Notes: generated by a model not told the origin, from the sequence alone. 9,628 nucleotides of DNA from JAWWBL01 sp033720975 (GCA_033720975.1 JAWWBL010000060.1:1-9628); one strand, 5' to 3'; positions 1 through 6,236 are shown, counted from the stretch's first letter. Program-made: numbers and translations.

Positions 1-768
1 CGGGTCTTGGCGGTGTCGTCGGGCAAAGGTGGCGTGGGCAAATCGTCGGTTTCGGCCAACCTGGCGGTGTCACTCGCCAGGCAATCGAGATCGGTCGGAA
101 TAGTGGACGGGGACATTTGGGGCTTCTCCGTCCCGTCGATGATGGGGATCGCCACACCTCCGCTGATGATCGGGGGCTCGATCGTCCCTCCCGCGAGCTA
201 TGGCGTGAAGGTCATGTCGATGGACTACTTCGTGGGCGAGGACAAAGCGGTGATATGGCGGGGCCCGATGCTCCACAAGGCGATCGAGCAGTTCCTGAAA
301 GATGTCTTCTGGGATCGCCTGGATTATCTGATCGTCGACATGCCACCAGGGACCGGTGATATCGCAATCTCGATGTCGCAGTTCCTACCCCGCGCCCAGG
401 TCCTGCTGGTCACAACGCCCCAACCAACCGCCCAGCGTGTGGCGCGTCGGGCAGCCCTCATGGCAGCAGAGGTCGACCAAGAGGTCATCGGCGTGGTGGA
501 GAACATGTCCTGGTTCACAGGGGATGACGGGAAGAGATACGAGATCTTCGGTGCGGGCGGGGGAGAGGCTCTCTCCCGGGACCTCGGGGTCGATCTGATG
601 GCACAGGTGCCTTTACTTCCAGCGATGGGGCGTGGCGCCGACGAGGGCCACCCGGTGGCTCTTGCCGCCCCCGGATCCGAGGCAGCCGCGGCCTTCGATC
701 AGCTTGCGTCTGCAGTCGAGTCGAAGAAGCCCCGGGTGCGAACCAACCCGGCCCTGGTGATCAAATAG
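1..768 (+). CDS. mrp: Mrp/NBP35-family iron-sulfur cluster carrier ATPase (5' truncated)
   Basis: P-loop ATPase of the Mrp/ApbC/NBP35 group, which carries Fe-S clusters to apoproteins in the cytosol. Frame 1 is open to the window edge, and the bases before TTG at 7 read Arg-Val in the usual 'RV(L/I)AVSSGKGGVGKS' context, so the true start lies upstream. The usual N-terminal MIP18/DUF59 domain is therefore probably outside the window. Visible are the deviant Walker A KGGVGKS (about nt 25-45), a switch region with the family's 'WRGPML' (about nt 256-273), the Walker B-like 'DYLIVDMPPGTGD' (about nt 322-360) and 'ENMS' (about nt 499-510). After ENMS many Mrp proteins carry CPxCG, which binds the bridging cluster; here the stretch is 'WFTGDDGKRY' with no cysteine. 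Family knowledge: actinobacterial Mrp proteins often lack this pair, so loss of function need not follow. The TAG stop overlaps the convergent aminotransferase gene by 8 bases. Family assignment is firm; the precise role is inferred. Confidence 0.93.
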   Translation, partial: RVLAVSSGKGGVGKSSVSANLAVSLARQSRSVGIVDGDIWGFSVPSMMGIATPPLMIGGSIVPPASYGVKVMSMDYFVGEDKAVIWRGPMLHKAIEQFLKDVFWDRLDYLIVDMPPGTGDIAISMSQFLPRAQVLLVTTPQPTAQRVARRAALMAAEVDQEVIGVVENMSWFTGDDGKRYEIFGAGGGEALSRDLGVDLMAQVPLLPAMGRGADEGHPVALAAPGSEAAAAFDQLASAVESKKPRVRTNPALVIK

Positions 769-1999
769 ATTCGAGCCCGGCCCGGAACATCCCGGCCATC
801 TCCGCGACGTGATCCGAGGTCATGATCAGCGGGGGAGAGACTTGAAGCGCGCCTCCGCCCATCGCCCGGGTCAGAACACCGGCCCCACGACATGCCGCCG
901 CAGCCCGTGCTGGAAGGGCCTCGTCGTCTCCCACCTTCAGCTGAACCGCGGCGAGAGCGCCAACACCTCTGCGTATGTGATCGACTACGTCCAGATCTTC
1001 GAGCGGTGCGAGTGCGGTGTATAGCTCCTCCTCGAGCTCGGCCGCTCTCTGTAGAAGCCCCTCCCTCTCGATTATCTCCATCACCTTCAGACCCGCAACG
1101 CACGCCGTGGAATGGCCGGAGTAGGTGTATCCATGGCGGAACGTAAGCCCAGCTGTGCTGTAGAACGGCTCGGCGACATGGGAGGCTGCAACCACGCCGC
1201 CCAGAGGCGCGTAACCACAGGTGACGCCTTTGGCGAAGGTCATCAGATCCGGCTCGAGGTCGTACAACCCGGCGGCAAACCAGTCTCCTACCCGCCCGAA
1301 CCCGGTGATGACCTCGTCGGAGATGTAGAGCCCGCCGGCGTCCCGCATGAGCTGCCTGACCGACTTCAGGTAGTCGGTTGAGACCGGTCGGATGCCGCCG
1401 GCGCCAATGACCGCCTCGACGAAGATTCCTGCGACACGGTCGGCTCCGGCGTGATCGATGGCCTTCTCGACGGCCTCGTGGTCGTCGTAAGGCACCAGCA
1501 CGATGTCGGAAACGAGGTCGCCGCCGTAGCCGAGGCGATTCGGCTCCATCCCACCTAGAGACGTGCCGTAGGTGTGCATTCCGTGATAGGCCCACTCGCG
1601 GGCGATGAAGACCGTCCGCTCCGGCTGCCCGATGGCATTGAAGTAGCGTCTTGTCATCTTGGCGGCCGTGTCAACCGCGTCGGAGCCCCCCGATCCGAAG
1701 AAGACCTTGGACCCCGGGTCGGGCGACACAGATGCGATACGGTCGGCGAGGTCCATCGGTGGCCTCGTGGCGTAGTCATAGAAGGTATGGAACGCCGGGA
1801 GCTTCCTTGCTTGGGCTTCCATGGCGTCGATGATCTCATCGCGGCCGTAGCCAACGTTCATGTACCAGAGGGACGCACCGGCATCCAGGTAGCGCCGTCC
1901 CTCTTCGTCGTAGACGTAGACGCCTTCGCCCCGGTCGACGATGAACCGTTGATGCTGGACCGCCGTCATGTCACCGAAGGGATGCCAGAAAGAGCTCAT
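761..1999 (-). CDS. class III PLP-dependent aminotransferase (omega-transaminase type)
   Basis: 412-residue fold-type I PLP enzyme of the class III (omega-amino acid/diamine) aminotransferases, which move a terminal amino group to a keto acid. Visible in order: 'GSGGSDAVD' (102-110, cofactor phosphate region, in place of the usual GSEA), 'YHG' (138-140, stacking on the PLP ring), 'SDEVITGFGR' (227-236, Asp228 pairs with the pyridine nitrogen), 'TFAKGVTCGYAPLGG' with the Schiff-base Lys257, and 'HGYTYSGH' (289-296). Length is slightly below the usual 430-460. An in-frame start at 2035 would add 12 residues and overlap the upstream kinase. I prefer ATG at 1999 because 'MSSFWHPFGDM' fits the family N-terminus, it leaves a 10-base gap, and a -10-like hexamer lies 7 bases before it. 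Follows the kinase gene on the same strand. Substrate is not readable; beta-alanine, GABA, putrescine or another omega-amine are all possible. Family is firm. Confidence 0.93.
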   Translation of the reverse strand: MSSFWHPFGDMTAVQHQRFIVDRGEGVYVYDEEGRRYLDAGASLWYMNVGYGRDEIIDAMEAQARKLPAFHTFYDYATRPPMDLADRIASVSPDPGSKVFFGSGGSDAVDTAAKMTRRYFNAIGQPERTVFIAREWAYHGMHTYGTSLGGMEPNRLGYGGDLVSDIVLVPYDDHEAVEKAIDHAGADRVAGIFVEAVIGAGGIRPVSTDYLKSVRQLMRDAGGLYISDEVITGFGRVGDWFAAGLYDLEPDLMTFAKGVTCGYAPLGGVVAASHVAEPFYSTAGLTFRHGYTYSGHSTACVAGLKVMEIIEREGLLQRAAELEEELYTALAPLEDLDVVDHIRRGVGALAAVQLKVGDDEALPARAAAACRGAGVLTRAMGGGALQVSPPLIMTSDHVAEMAGMFRAGLESI

Positions 2000-2006
2000 T
2001 GCGCCG

Positions 2007-2012
2007 AGGCTA
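2007..2012 (-). promoter_or_regulatory. candidate leaderless -10 hexamer for the aminotransferase
   Basis: On the minus strand TAGCCT (fits TAnnnT) ends 7 bases before ATG at 1999, the spacing expected if the transcript begins at the start codon. Its first three bases are the TAG stop of the upstream kinase gene. No Shine-Dalgarno-like sequence lies before this ATG. The hexamer is weak and could be chance; no -35 box is evident. Confidence 0.25.
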
Positions 2013-2570
2013 GCTCTGTGTGTCGTGAGCAACATCGGCCAAGGAGTCGAGCAAACGCCTCACCTCGGGCTCGGTTCTCAGGCGATACACGTCGGCATGT
2101 GCCCAGGTGCCGTCGGCAAGGCACTCCTCGTACTTGGCTCGGACGTGATCAAACCTGGTCCAGGCCCAGACGATGATGTTCTTGTAGGGATCCCGTGAGT
2201 AGAGGTTTGTCCACGGCTCGCGGTTTCCGTTCCACAGCACCTCGCGGGTCAGCACGCGGCGGAGGGTTCTCCCGATCACCCGCCCCATCACAACTCTGCG
2301 AGGCGGGTCGAGCCAGACCACGGTGTCGGCAAGGGGCCAGATCAATTCGGACGCCCCATGGCTGGTGTAGTTGCCATCGACGACCCAACGGTCCTGGTTT
2401 GTGAACCGGGATATCTCCTTGCGAAAATCCTCGTCCGAAGGGTGTTTCCATCCTTCCAGATGATGCACAGCATCGAGTTCGAGAACCGGCACTCCCAGTG
2501 AGTCGGCGATCTTCCGGCTCATGGTGGTCTTGCCCGATCCGCTGTTTCCCACGACCACGACCCGGTCCAT
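2010..2570 (-). CDS. adenylate-kinase-like P-loop NTPase ('topology modulation' type)
   Basis: 186-residue small P-loop kinase. It opens 'MDRVVVVGNSGSGKTT', giving a Walker A at residues 8-16 (G8, G13, K14, T15), then 'LGVPVLELDAVHHLEGWK' (25-42) and 'RWVVDGNY' (about 66-73). These mark the adenylate-kinase-like proteins often annotated as 'DNA topology modulation protein FlaR' or AAA_17/AAA_18. The family probably phosphorylates a nucleotide or other small molecule, but the substrate is not established. The 'DGNY' acid and an Arg-rich lid ('RVIGRTLRRVLTR', about 108-120) fit a nucleotide-kinase layout. The frame stays open upstream to 2828, but residues before 2570 have no family character and overlap the divergent C45 gene; ATG at 2570 puts the P-loop at the expected place. 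A CACAAT hexamer 7 bases before this ATG suggests leaderless transcription. First gene of a likely two-gene unit with the aminotransferase; a functional link is unproven. Confidence 0.85.
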   Translation of the reverse strand: MDRVVVVGNSGSGKTTMSRKIADSLGVPVLELDAVHHLEGWKHPSDEDFRKEISRFTNQDRWVVDGNYTSHGASELIWPLADTVVWLDPPRRVVMGRVIGRTLRRVLTREVLWNGNREPWTNLYSRDPYKNIIVWAWTRFDHVRAKYEECLADGTWAHADVYRLRTEPEVRRLLDSLADVAHDTQS

Positions 2571-2577
2571 GCCCCGG

Positions 2578-2583
2578 ATTGTG
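2578..2583 (-). promoter_or_regulatory. candidate leaderless -10 hexamer for the kinase gene
   Basis: On the minus strand CACAAT lies 7 bases upstream of ATG at 2570, inside the 48-base divergent gap. It matches TATAAT at four of six positions, including the A at position 2 and the final T. No Shine-Dalgarno sequence stands before this ATG, which fits a transcript that starts at or next to the start codon. No -35 box is convincing. Confidence 0.35.
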
Positions 2584-2606
2584 CCAGCGACGGGTCGCAA
2601 GGCCAT

Positions 2607-2610
2607 GGAG
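2607..2610 (+). promoter_or_regulatory. ribosome binding site for the C45 hydrolase gene
   Basis: GGAG lies 8 bases before GTG at 2619, 11 before ATG at 2622 and 17 before ATG at 2628. Spacing slightly favours the GTG. It is one of the few clear Shine-Dalgarno-like sites in the window. Confidence 0.45.
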
Positions 2611-2618
2611 CCGGTAGC

Positions 2619-3659
2619 GTGATGTCGATGTTTGGTGGAAAGCTTCGTGTTCTCGAGGTCTACGGCGATTCCGGCGACTTCGGACGGGCTCACGGAGCCA
2701 CCTGCCGCGACATGATCCGCAAGTACCTGGAGACAAGGATCGAGCTGACCTACCAGGAGCCTTGGAGCGGCGGTGTAGTCGACCGCGATCTGATCCTCGA
2801 AACCGCAGAAGAGACGCTCCCGCACCACGAGGCCTACTCACCGAGCCTCTACGCGGAAATGGTCGCGATGGCCCATGAGGCGGGAATCACGCCGGCCGAA
2901 GCCGTGGTGGTGGGCGGATTCACAGATCTGGTCGACGTGGTCCGGGCCCGGGTGGGCAGCGGTCCCGTGGAGCACAATTGCTCCGCTGTGATCAACCCGA
3001 TCGGCGGCTTCGTCGCCCAGACCTGGGACATGCACGCCTCGGCGGGAGAGTTTGTGATCATGCTCAAGCTCGATCCCCTCGCCGGGCCCGACATGGTGAT
3101 CCAAACCACAGCGGGATGCCTGGGCCAGATCGGGATCAATGAGGCGGGCATTGCCGTCGGCATAAACAACCTCACCTCGATGGGGAAGCCCGGCGTCACC
3201 TGGAACTTCGTCGTGCGCAAGGCTCTGGAACAGGCCACCCTCGACGCCGCCGTCAAGGTGATTCTCGATGCCGAGCTTGCCGGGGGGCACAATTTCCTGC
3301 TCATGGGCCCCGACGGTGAGGGAGCCAACGTCGAGGCGATGCCGGGACACAAGCAGGTGACGCGGGTCCGCGACAAGCCGTTCGTCCACACCAATCATTG
3401 TCTGGACCCGGTGACCGCCAGTGAGCATGCTGACCGGCTCCAGGTGCACGTTGATGACAGCATCGAGCGTCTCCGCCTCTCTCAGCTTCACGCCGGAGAT
3501 CTGGAGGCGTTTTTTGGGCACGAGCGGATCTCACGCCGTGTTCAGAGTCACGACGAGGTCGGGACCTGCGGGGCCGTGATCATGGAGCCGACAGAGAGGC
3601 GCATGAGATCGGTGTGGGGCATACCTGGCGACAACCCGTGGGAGACCTTCCAGCTCTGA
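2619..3659 (+). CDS. C45-family autoproteolytic acyltransferase/hydrolase (linear amide C-N hydrolase)
   Basis: 346-residue protein resembling peptidase family C45, whose type member is fungal acyl-CoA:6-aminopenicillanic acid acyltransferase. Family members are N-terminal nucleophile enzymes: the chain cuts itself before a cysteine, which then attacks linear amides or acyl thioesters. Visible landmarks are 'YGDSGDFGRAHG' (15-26), 'VVGGFTDLVD' (97-106), the likely nucleophile Cys121 in 'VEHNCSAV', 'AQTWDMHA' (133-140, matching the family's QNWDW-like strand), 'GINEAGIAVGINNL' (172-185) and 'HTNHC' (257-261). Length fits the fungal enzyme (about 357), so Cys121 would separate a small alpha chain from a larger beta chain. 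The start is uncertain among GTG 2619, ATG 2622 and ATG 2628. Divergent from the kinase, convergent with the ureohydrolase, and thus probably its own transcription unit. The natural substrate is unknown; bacterial members need not act on penicillins. No signal peptide is visible, so probably cytosolic. Confidence 0.85.
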   Translation: MMSMFGGKLRVLEVYGDSGDFGRAHGATCRDMIRKYLETRIELTYQEPWSGGVVDRDLILETAEETLPHHEAYSPSLYAEMVAMAHEAGITPAEAVVVGGFTDLVDVVRARVGSGPVEHNCSAVINPIGGFVAQTWDMHASAGEFVIMLKLDPLAGPDMVIQTTAGCLGQIGINEAGIAVGINNLTSMGKPGVTWNFVVRKALEQATLDAAVKVILDAELAGGHNFLLMGPDGEGANVEAMPGHKQVTRVRDKPFVHTNHCLDPVTASEHADRLQVHVDDSIERLRLSQLHAGDLEAFFGHERISRRVQSHDEVGTCGAVIMEPTERRMRSVWGIPGDNPWETFQL

Positions 3660-3672
3660 GCGGGAGCTCAGA
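3655..3672. terminator. hairpin over the stop codons of two convergent genes
   Basis: TCTGAGC and GCTCAGA form a perfect 7-base stem around the loop GGGA. The left arm contains the TGA of the C45 gene (3657-3659) and the right arm contains the stop of the ureohydrolase gene (3668-3670 on the minus strand). Neither side has a T-tract, so it is not a classical intrinsic terminator. It may still block read-through or protect 3' ends in both directions. Confidence 0.35.
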
Positions 3673-4672
3673 CCCCCATCTTGCGCTCGGCCATCCCGTT
3701 GAGGAGCTCGAGAACCACCCTGTTGGCCAGGTATGCGGTCTGCTCACCCGGCCCGTCATAGGGGGGCGAGACCTCTACGACGTCGGCACCGAGGACATTG
3801 AGCTCCTTGGCCAGACGGCGGACCGTGTCGAGGAGCTCCCGGGATCCCAGGCCTCCTGGCTCGGGTGTCCCGGTGCCCGGGGCGATACCAGGGTCGACGA
3901 CATCGATGTCCACTGAGATGAATACGCCTTTGGCGCCACCTTGAAGCGAATATTCAACGGCTTCGTCCACGACGTCGGCGAGCCCCTTGGTCACGATGTC
4001 GGTCATCAGGTAGGAGCGCATCTTCTGCTCGCCCATCCACTCGACAACTTCCGGTTCTGGCCAATAGCCGCGCAACCCGATCTGGACGAACCTGTGACCG
4101 GGGACGGCTCCTGACTCGATGAGCCTGCGCATCGGGGTGCCGTGCCCCAGCAGGGAGCCGCTCTGGGTGAACCCGGTGTCGGCGTGTGCGTCGAAGTGGA
4201 TGAGAGCAACCTCGCCGAACCCGTGGGCCCTGGCTACCCCGAGGGCGTCTGGCCATGTGATTGTGTGATCCCCTCCGAGGATGATCGGCACCTTCCCGGC
4301 ACGGGCAACGTCGGTGACCACGTCGGCGATTCGGTCGATGGACAGCTCGAGCTCGCCGGGTCGAACGTAGACATCGCCGATGTCGACCACGCCGAGGGTC
4401 CGCAAGGGGTCGATGCCCGTCGGCAGATGGGGCCGATACCCGTCCATCGCTCCGTAGTCGGCGTTGCGGATTGCGTCCGGTCCGAACCGGGCGCCTGGGC
4501 GATATGTGGTTCCCCAGTCGAAGGGCGCCCCCACGATCACTACGTCGGCGTCTCCCATTTCGTCGGGTGTGACCGCGGGACAGCCGAGGAACGACCGACG
4601 GGAGGCGAAGGAGATGTACTCGGCCGAGGCGAACGGGACCTGGGTTCTGCGCTCCTCGTAGGGGGTGTACAT
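3668..4672 (-). CDS. agmatinase/arginase-family ureohydrolase
   Basis: 334-residue metal-dependent ureohydrolase that splits a guanidino compound into urea and an amine. All six dimetal ligands are present: His136 in 'GGDHT', Asp161, His163 and Asp165 in 'DAHAD', and Asp255 and Asp257 in 'SVDIDVVDP'. Other family marks are 'GAPFDWGTTYRPGARFGP' (48-65), 'HGTP' with His177 in the substrate loop, and 'DVVEVSPPYD' with Glu300 (297-306). The 'HGTPMRRLIESGAVPG' loop followed by 'GLRGYWP' looks more like agmatinase, guanidinobutyrase or guanidinopropionase than true arginase. Which guanidino substrate is used, including free guanidine, cannot be read here. The length is normal. Convergent with the C45 gene (8-base gap) and divergent from the MFS gene, sharing a palindromic control region. 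No strong Shine-Dalgarno precedes ATG 4672; a TAGCGT hexamer 10 bases upstream allows a very short leader. The family is firm; the label 'agmatinase' is provisional, so no symbol is given. Confidence 0.94.
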   Translation of the reverse strand: MYTPYEERRTQVPFASAEYISFASRRSFLGCPAVTPDEMGDADVVIVGAPFDWGTTYRPGARFGPDAIRNADYGAMDGYRPHLPTGIDPLRTLGVVDIGDVYVRPGELELSIDRIADVVTDVARAGKVPIILGGDHTITWPDALGVARAHGFGEVALIHFDAHADTGFTQSGSLLGHGTPMRRLIESGAVPGHRFVQIGLRGYWPEPEVVEWMGEQKMRSYLMTDIVTKGLADVVDEAVEYSLQGGAKGVFISVDIDVVDPGIAPGTGTPEPGGLGSRELLDTVRRLAKELNVLGADVVEVSPPYDGPGEQTAYLANRVVLELLNGMAERKMGV

Positions 4673-4676
4673 GGGC

Positions 4677-4693
4677 CCAGTTACGCTAACTGG
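4677..4693. promoter_or_regulatory. 17-base palindrome between divergent ureohydrolase and MFS genes (candidate operator)
   Basis: CCAGTTA-CGC-TAACTGG is perfect over 7-base arms with a 3-base spacer. It sits 4 bases from the ureohydrolase start and 20 bases from the MFS start. Each strand of its centre contains a TAnnnT hexamer (TACGCT on plus, 4682-4687; TAGCGT on minus, 4683-4688), so a bound dimer would cover both candidate -10 elements. No regulator gene lies in the window, so the binding protein is unknown. Confidence 0.6.
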
Positions 4694-4713
4694 ACTTTGG
4701 CCGCGTAGGGAGC

Positions 4714-5982
4714 ATGACCCCAGGACAGATAAGAAGCACGTATCTGACTTTGACGTTGCTGGAGACGGCGGCGCTCTCGCTCATATGGGGGGTCAACACC
4801 CTGTTCCTGCTCGATGCCGGGTTGTCGATAACCGAGGCGTTCATCGTGAACGGTGCGTTCTCGGCTGGCTACCTCCTATTCGAGGTTCCGACCGGGGTCA
4901 TCGCCGACTCCGCGGGCCGTCGCGCCTCTTACCTGCTCGGTGCAGTCACCCTGCTCGTGGCGACCGTTGGCTACTACGTCCTCTGGTCCGTCGAGGCTGG
5001 GCTCGCCGCGTGGGTTGTGGTCTCGTTGGGCATCGGCCTCGGATTCACGTTTTTCTCCGGAGCCACCGAAGCATGGGTAGTGGATGCACTCCACGCCACG
5101 GGATTCGATGGCGAGATCGAGGACGTGTTCGGAGCGCGGCAGGCCGCATACGGCTTTGCCTTCCTCATCGGGATTCTTCTCGGCGGTCTCCTTGCCCAGA
5201 TCAACCTGGGGGTGCCATATCTGGTGCGCAGTGTGGTGCTGCTAGCCCTGATCGTCTTCGTTGTAATGCGAATGCGGGACATCGGCTTCGAACCGGATCG
5301 GAGCCAGACCGTGGGCGAGGGTGTGAAGCGGATCCTGCGCAATTCGGTGGAGCACGGTTTCAGGAACAGGCCCATGAGGCTCCTCATCCTCGGTGCGCCG
5401 TTCACAGTCGGCGTGTTCTTTTGGGTCTTCTACGGCTTTCAGCCCTATGTGCTCGAGCTCGCCGACGACCAAGGTGCGGTGTACCTGGCTGCTGTGGCGG
5501 CCGCAGTGTTTGCCCTGGCACAGATGGTGGGCGGCTGGTCGGTCTCGCGGGTGAGACGGCTATTCCGGCTCCGCACCACCATCCTCGCCGTGGCGCTGGG
5601 GACTGGCGTCGTGGCGATGATTGGTATCGGACTGGCTCAACAAATGCCGCGTCCTTTGGGCCTTTGGGTCGCCGTCGCCCTATTCGGGACGGTTGCGTTT
5701 GCCGACGGCGTTTTCAACCCCGTCCGTCAGGCCTATATCAGCGAGATCGTCCCTTCGGAACAGCGAGCCACAGTCCTCTCCTTCGACGCGATGATGGGGG
5801 ATGGGGGCGGCGTAATCGCCCAACCGGCATTGGGTAGGGTCGCCGACGTCTACTCGCTCGGAGTGGGATACGTGGTCGCCGGGATCGTCTACTCCATTCG
5901 AATTCCGCTGGTCATTGCCGTGAGGCGAATGGGCCTTGGCGCCGACCGCGCCAACAGCGCCGAGGACGCAGTCGCGGACTGA
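4714..5982 (+). CDS. MFS transporter
   Basis: 422-residue membrane protein of the major facilitator superfamily with about 12 hydrophobic segments spread through the chain. The cytoplasmic loop between helices 2 and 3 carries the family motif A as 'GVIADSAGRR' (61-70). A central polar stretch (about 186-220, 'RMRDIGFEPDRSQTVGEG') separates the two six-helix halves. In the second half 'NPVRQAYISEIVPSEQRATV' (335-354) matches the helix 10-11 region of drug/proton-antiporter-like MFS proteins. It probably exchanges a small solute across the inner membrane using the proton gradient; substrate and direction are not readable. ATG 4714 is the first usable start after an in-frame stop at 4687. The AGGGAG before it ends only 1 base away, too close for a normal ribosome site, so initiation is uncertain. 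It shares a divergent palindromic promoter region with the ureohydrolase, suggesting joint control. The last 17 residues are polar and probably cytoplasmic. Confidence 0.92.
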   Translation: MTPGQIRSTYLTLTLLETAALSLIWGVNTLFLLDAGLSITEAFIVNGAFSAGYLLFEVPTGVIADSAGRRASYLLGAVTLLVATVGYYVLWSVEAGLAAWVVVSLGIGLGFTFFSGATEAWVVDALHATGFDGEIEDVFGARQAAYGFAFLIGILLGGLLAQINLGVPYLVRSVVLLALIVFVVMRMRDIGFEPDRSQTVGEGVKRILRNSVEHGFRNRPMRLLILGAPFTVGVFFWVFYGFQPYVLELADDQGAVYLAAVAAAVFALAQMVGGWSVSRVRRLFRLRTTILAVALGTGVVAMIGIGLAQQMPRPLGLWVAVALFGTVAFADGVFNPVRQAYISEIVPSEQRATVLSFDAMMGDGGGVIAQPALGRVADVYSLGVGYVVAGIVYSIRIPLVIAVRRMGLGADRANSAEDAVAD

Positions 5983-5989
5983 ACCGTGG

Positions 5990-5995
5990 CATCAT
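5990..5995 (+). promoter_or_regulatory. candidate leaderless -10 hexamer for the small membrane protein
   Basis: CATCAT ends 6 bases before GTG at 6002 and matches TATAAT at four of six positions. No ribosome binding site is placed usefully before this GTG. Weak on its own; supported mainly by similar spacing at other gene starts in the window. Confidence 0.22.
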
Positions 5996-6001
5996 GGGGT
6001 C

Positions 6002-6232
6002 GTGGCTGAGCACGTCGATGAGAACGGGATGACACACGCGGCCCGGATGGGCCGGGCCATCATCCGCGGGGTGATCGTTGGTTTCCCGGCGTGCATCATC
6101 GGCCTGACGCTCGCGGTGTGGGCCATCACTGACCTCGACCTGGCCGACAGCTTCGCCACTGCGATCCTTCCCGGGATCCTGCTTGGTGGGTTTGCCGGCG
6201 GGTTTGCCGGGGTTGCAGCGACCATGGAGTGA
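6002..6232 (+). CDS. small two-helix membrane protein, function unknown
   Basis: 76-residue hypothetical protein that I do not recognise. After a polar N-terminus (1-19) there are two hydrophobic segments, about residues 20-43 and 52-73, joined by a short acidic turn, 'TDLDLADS' (43-50). The second ends in a glycine-zipper-like 'GGFAGGFAG' (62-70) that could pack helix against helix. GTG 6002 is chosen because the frame upstream overlaps the MFS coding region; ATG 6029 (67 residues) is an alternative. The gene lies 19 bases after the MFS stop. Its own stop overlaps the start region of the reductase gene: the GGAG that serves that gene lies in its last codons, so translation of the two is probably coupled. 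It could be an accessory or anchor protein, but nothing in the sequence shows this. Coding status rests on a clean hydrophobic pattern and tight packing. Confidence 0.68.
   Translation: MAEHVDENGMTHAARMGRAIIRGVIVGFPACIIGLTLAVWAITDLDLADSFATAILPGILLGGFAGGFAGVAATME
6188..6211 (+). repeat. tandem 12-base repeat coding a glycine-zipper segment
   Basis: Two adjacent copies of GGGTTTGCCGG followed by C in the first and G in the second, in frame, code GFAG-GFAG in the second membrane segment of the small protein. This looks like a small in-frame duplication that lengthens the helix by one turn. Confidence 0.6.
6226..6229 (+). promoter_or_regulatory. ribosome binding site for the DapB-like gene
   Basis: GGAG lies 7 bases before ATG at 6237, inside the final codons of the upstream small protein. 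It fixes the reductase start at 6237 and rules out a start further upstream in that frame (6183). Confidence 0.6.
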
Positions 6233-6236
6233 GCTG

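Noticed and set aside
7..9. TTG at 7 as the start of the Mrp gene
   Set aside because: The frame is open to base 1, and the preceding Arg-Val belongs to the conserved strand before the P-loop; the gene starts outside the window.
699..1595. 298-codon minus-strand open frame overlapping the aminotransferase
   Set aside because: Arg-rich low-complexity translation in the wrong frame of the aminotransferase, whose own frame has a complete PLP active site.
1574..2176. 200-codon plus-strand frame antisense to the aminotransferase and kinase
   Set aside because: Mirrors two well-supported genes, has no recognisable motif and no ribosome site.
2571..2828. N-terminal extension of the kinase up to 2828
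   Set aside because: The added 86 residues lack family character and overlap the divergent C45 gene. ATG 2570 puts the P-loop at the normal N-terminal position.
2838..3521. 227-codon minus-strand frame antisense to the C45 gene
   Set aside because: Complementary-strand shadow of a gene with a clear family pattern; its own His/Gly/Asp-rich translation shows no domain.
4665..5837. 390-codon open frame on the plus strand overlapping the MFS gene
   Set aside because: Its translation is Arg/Gly/Pro/Ser-rich with no domain, typical of an out-of-frame reading of high-GC coding DNA. The overlapping frame gives a clear 12-helix MFS protein with motif A.
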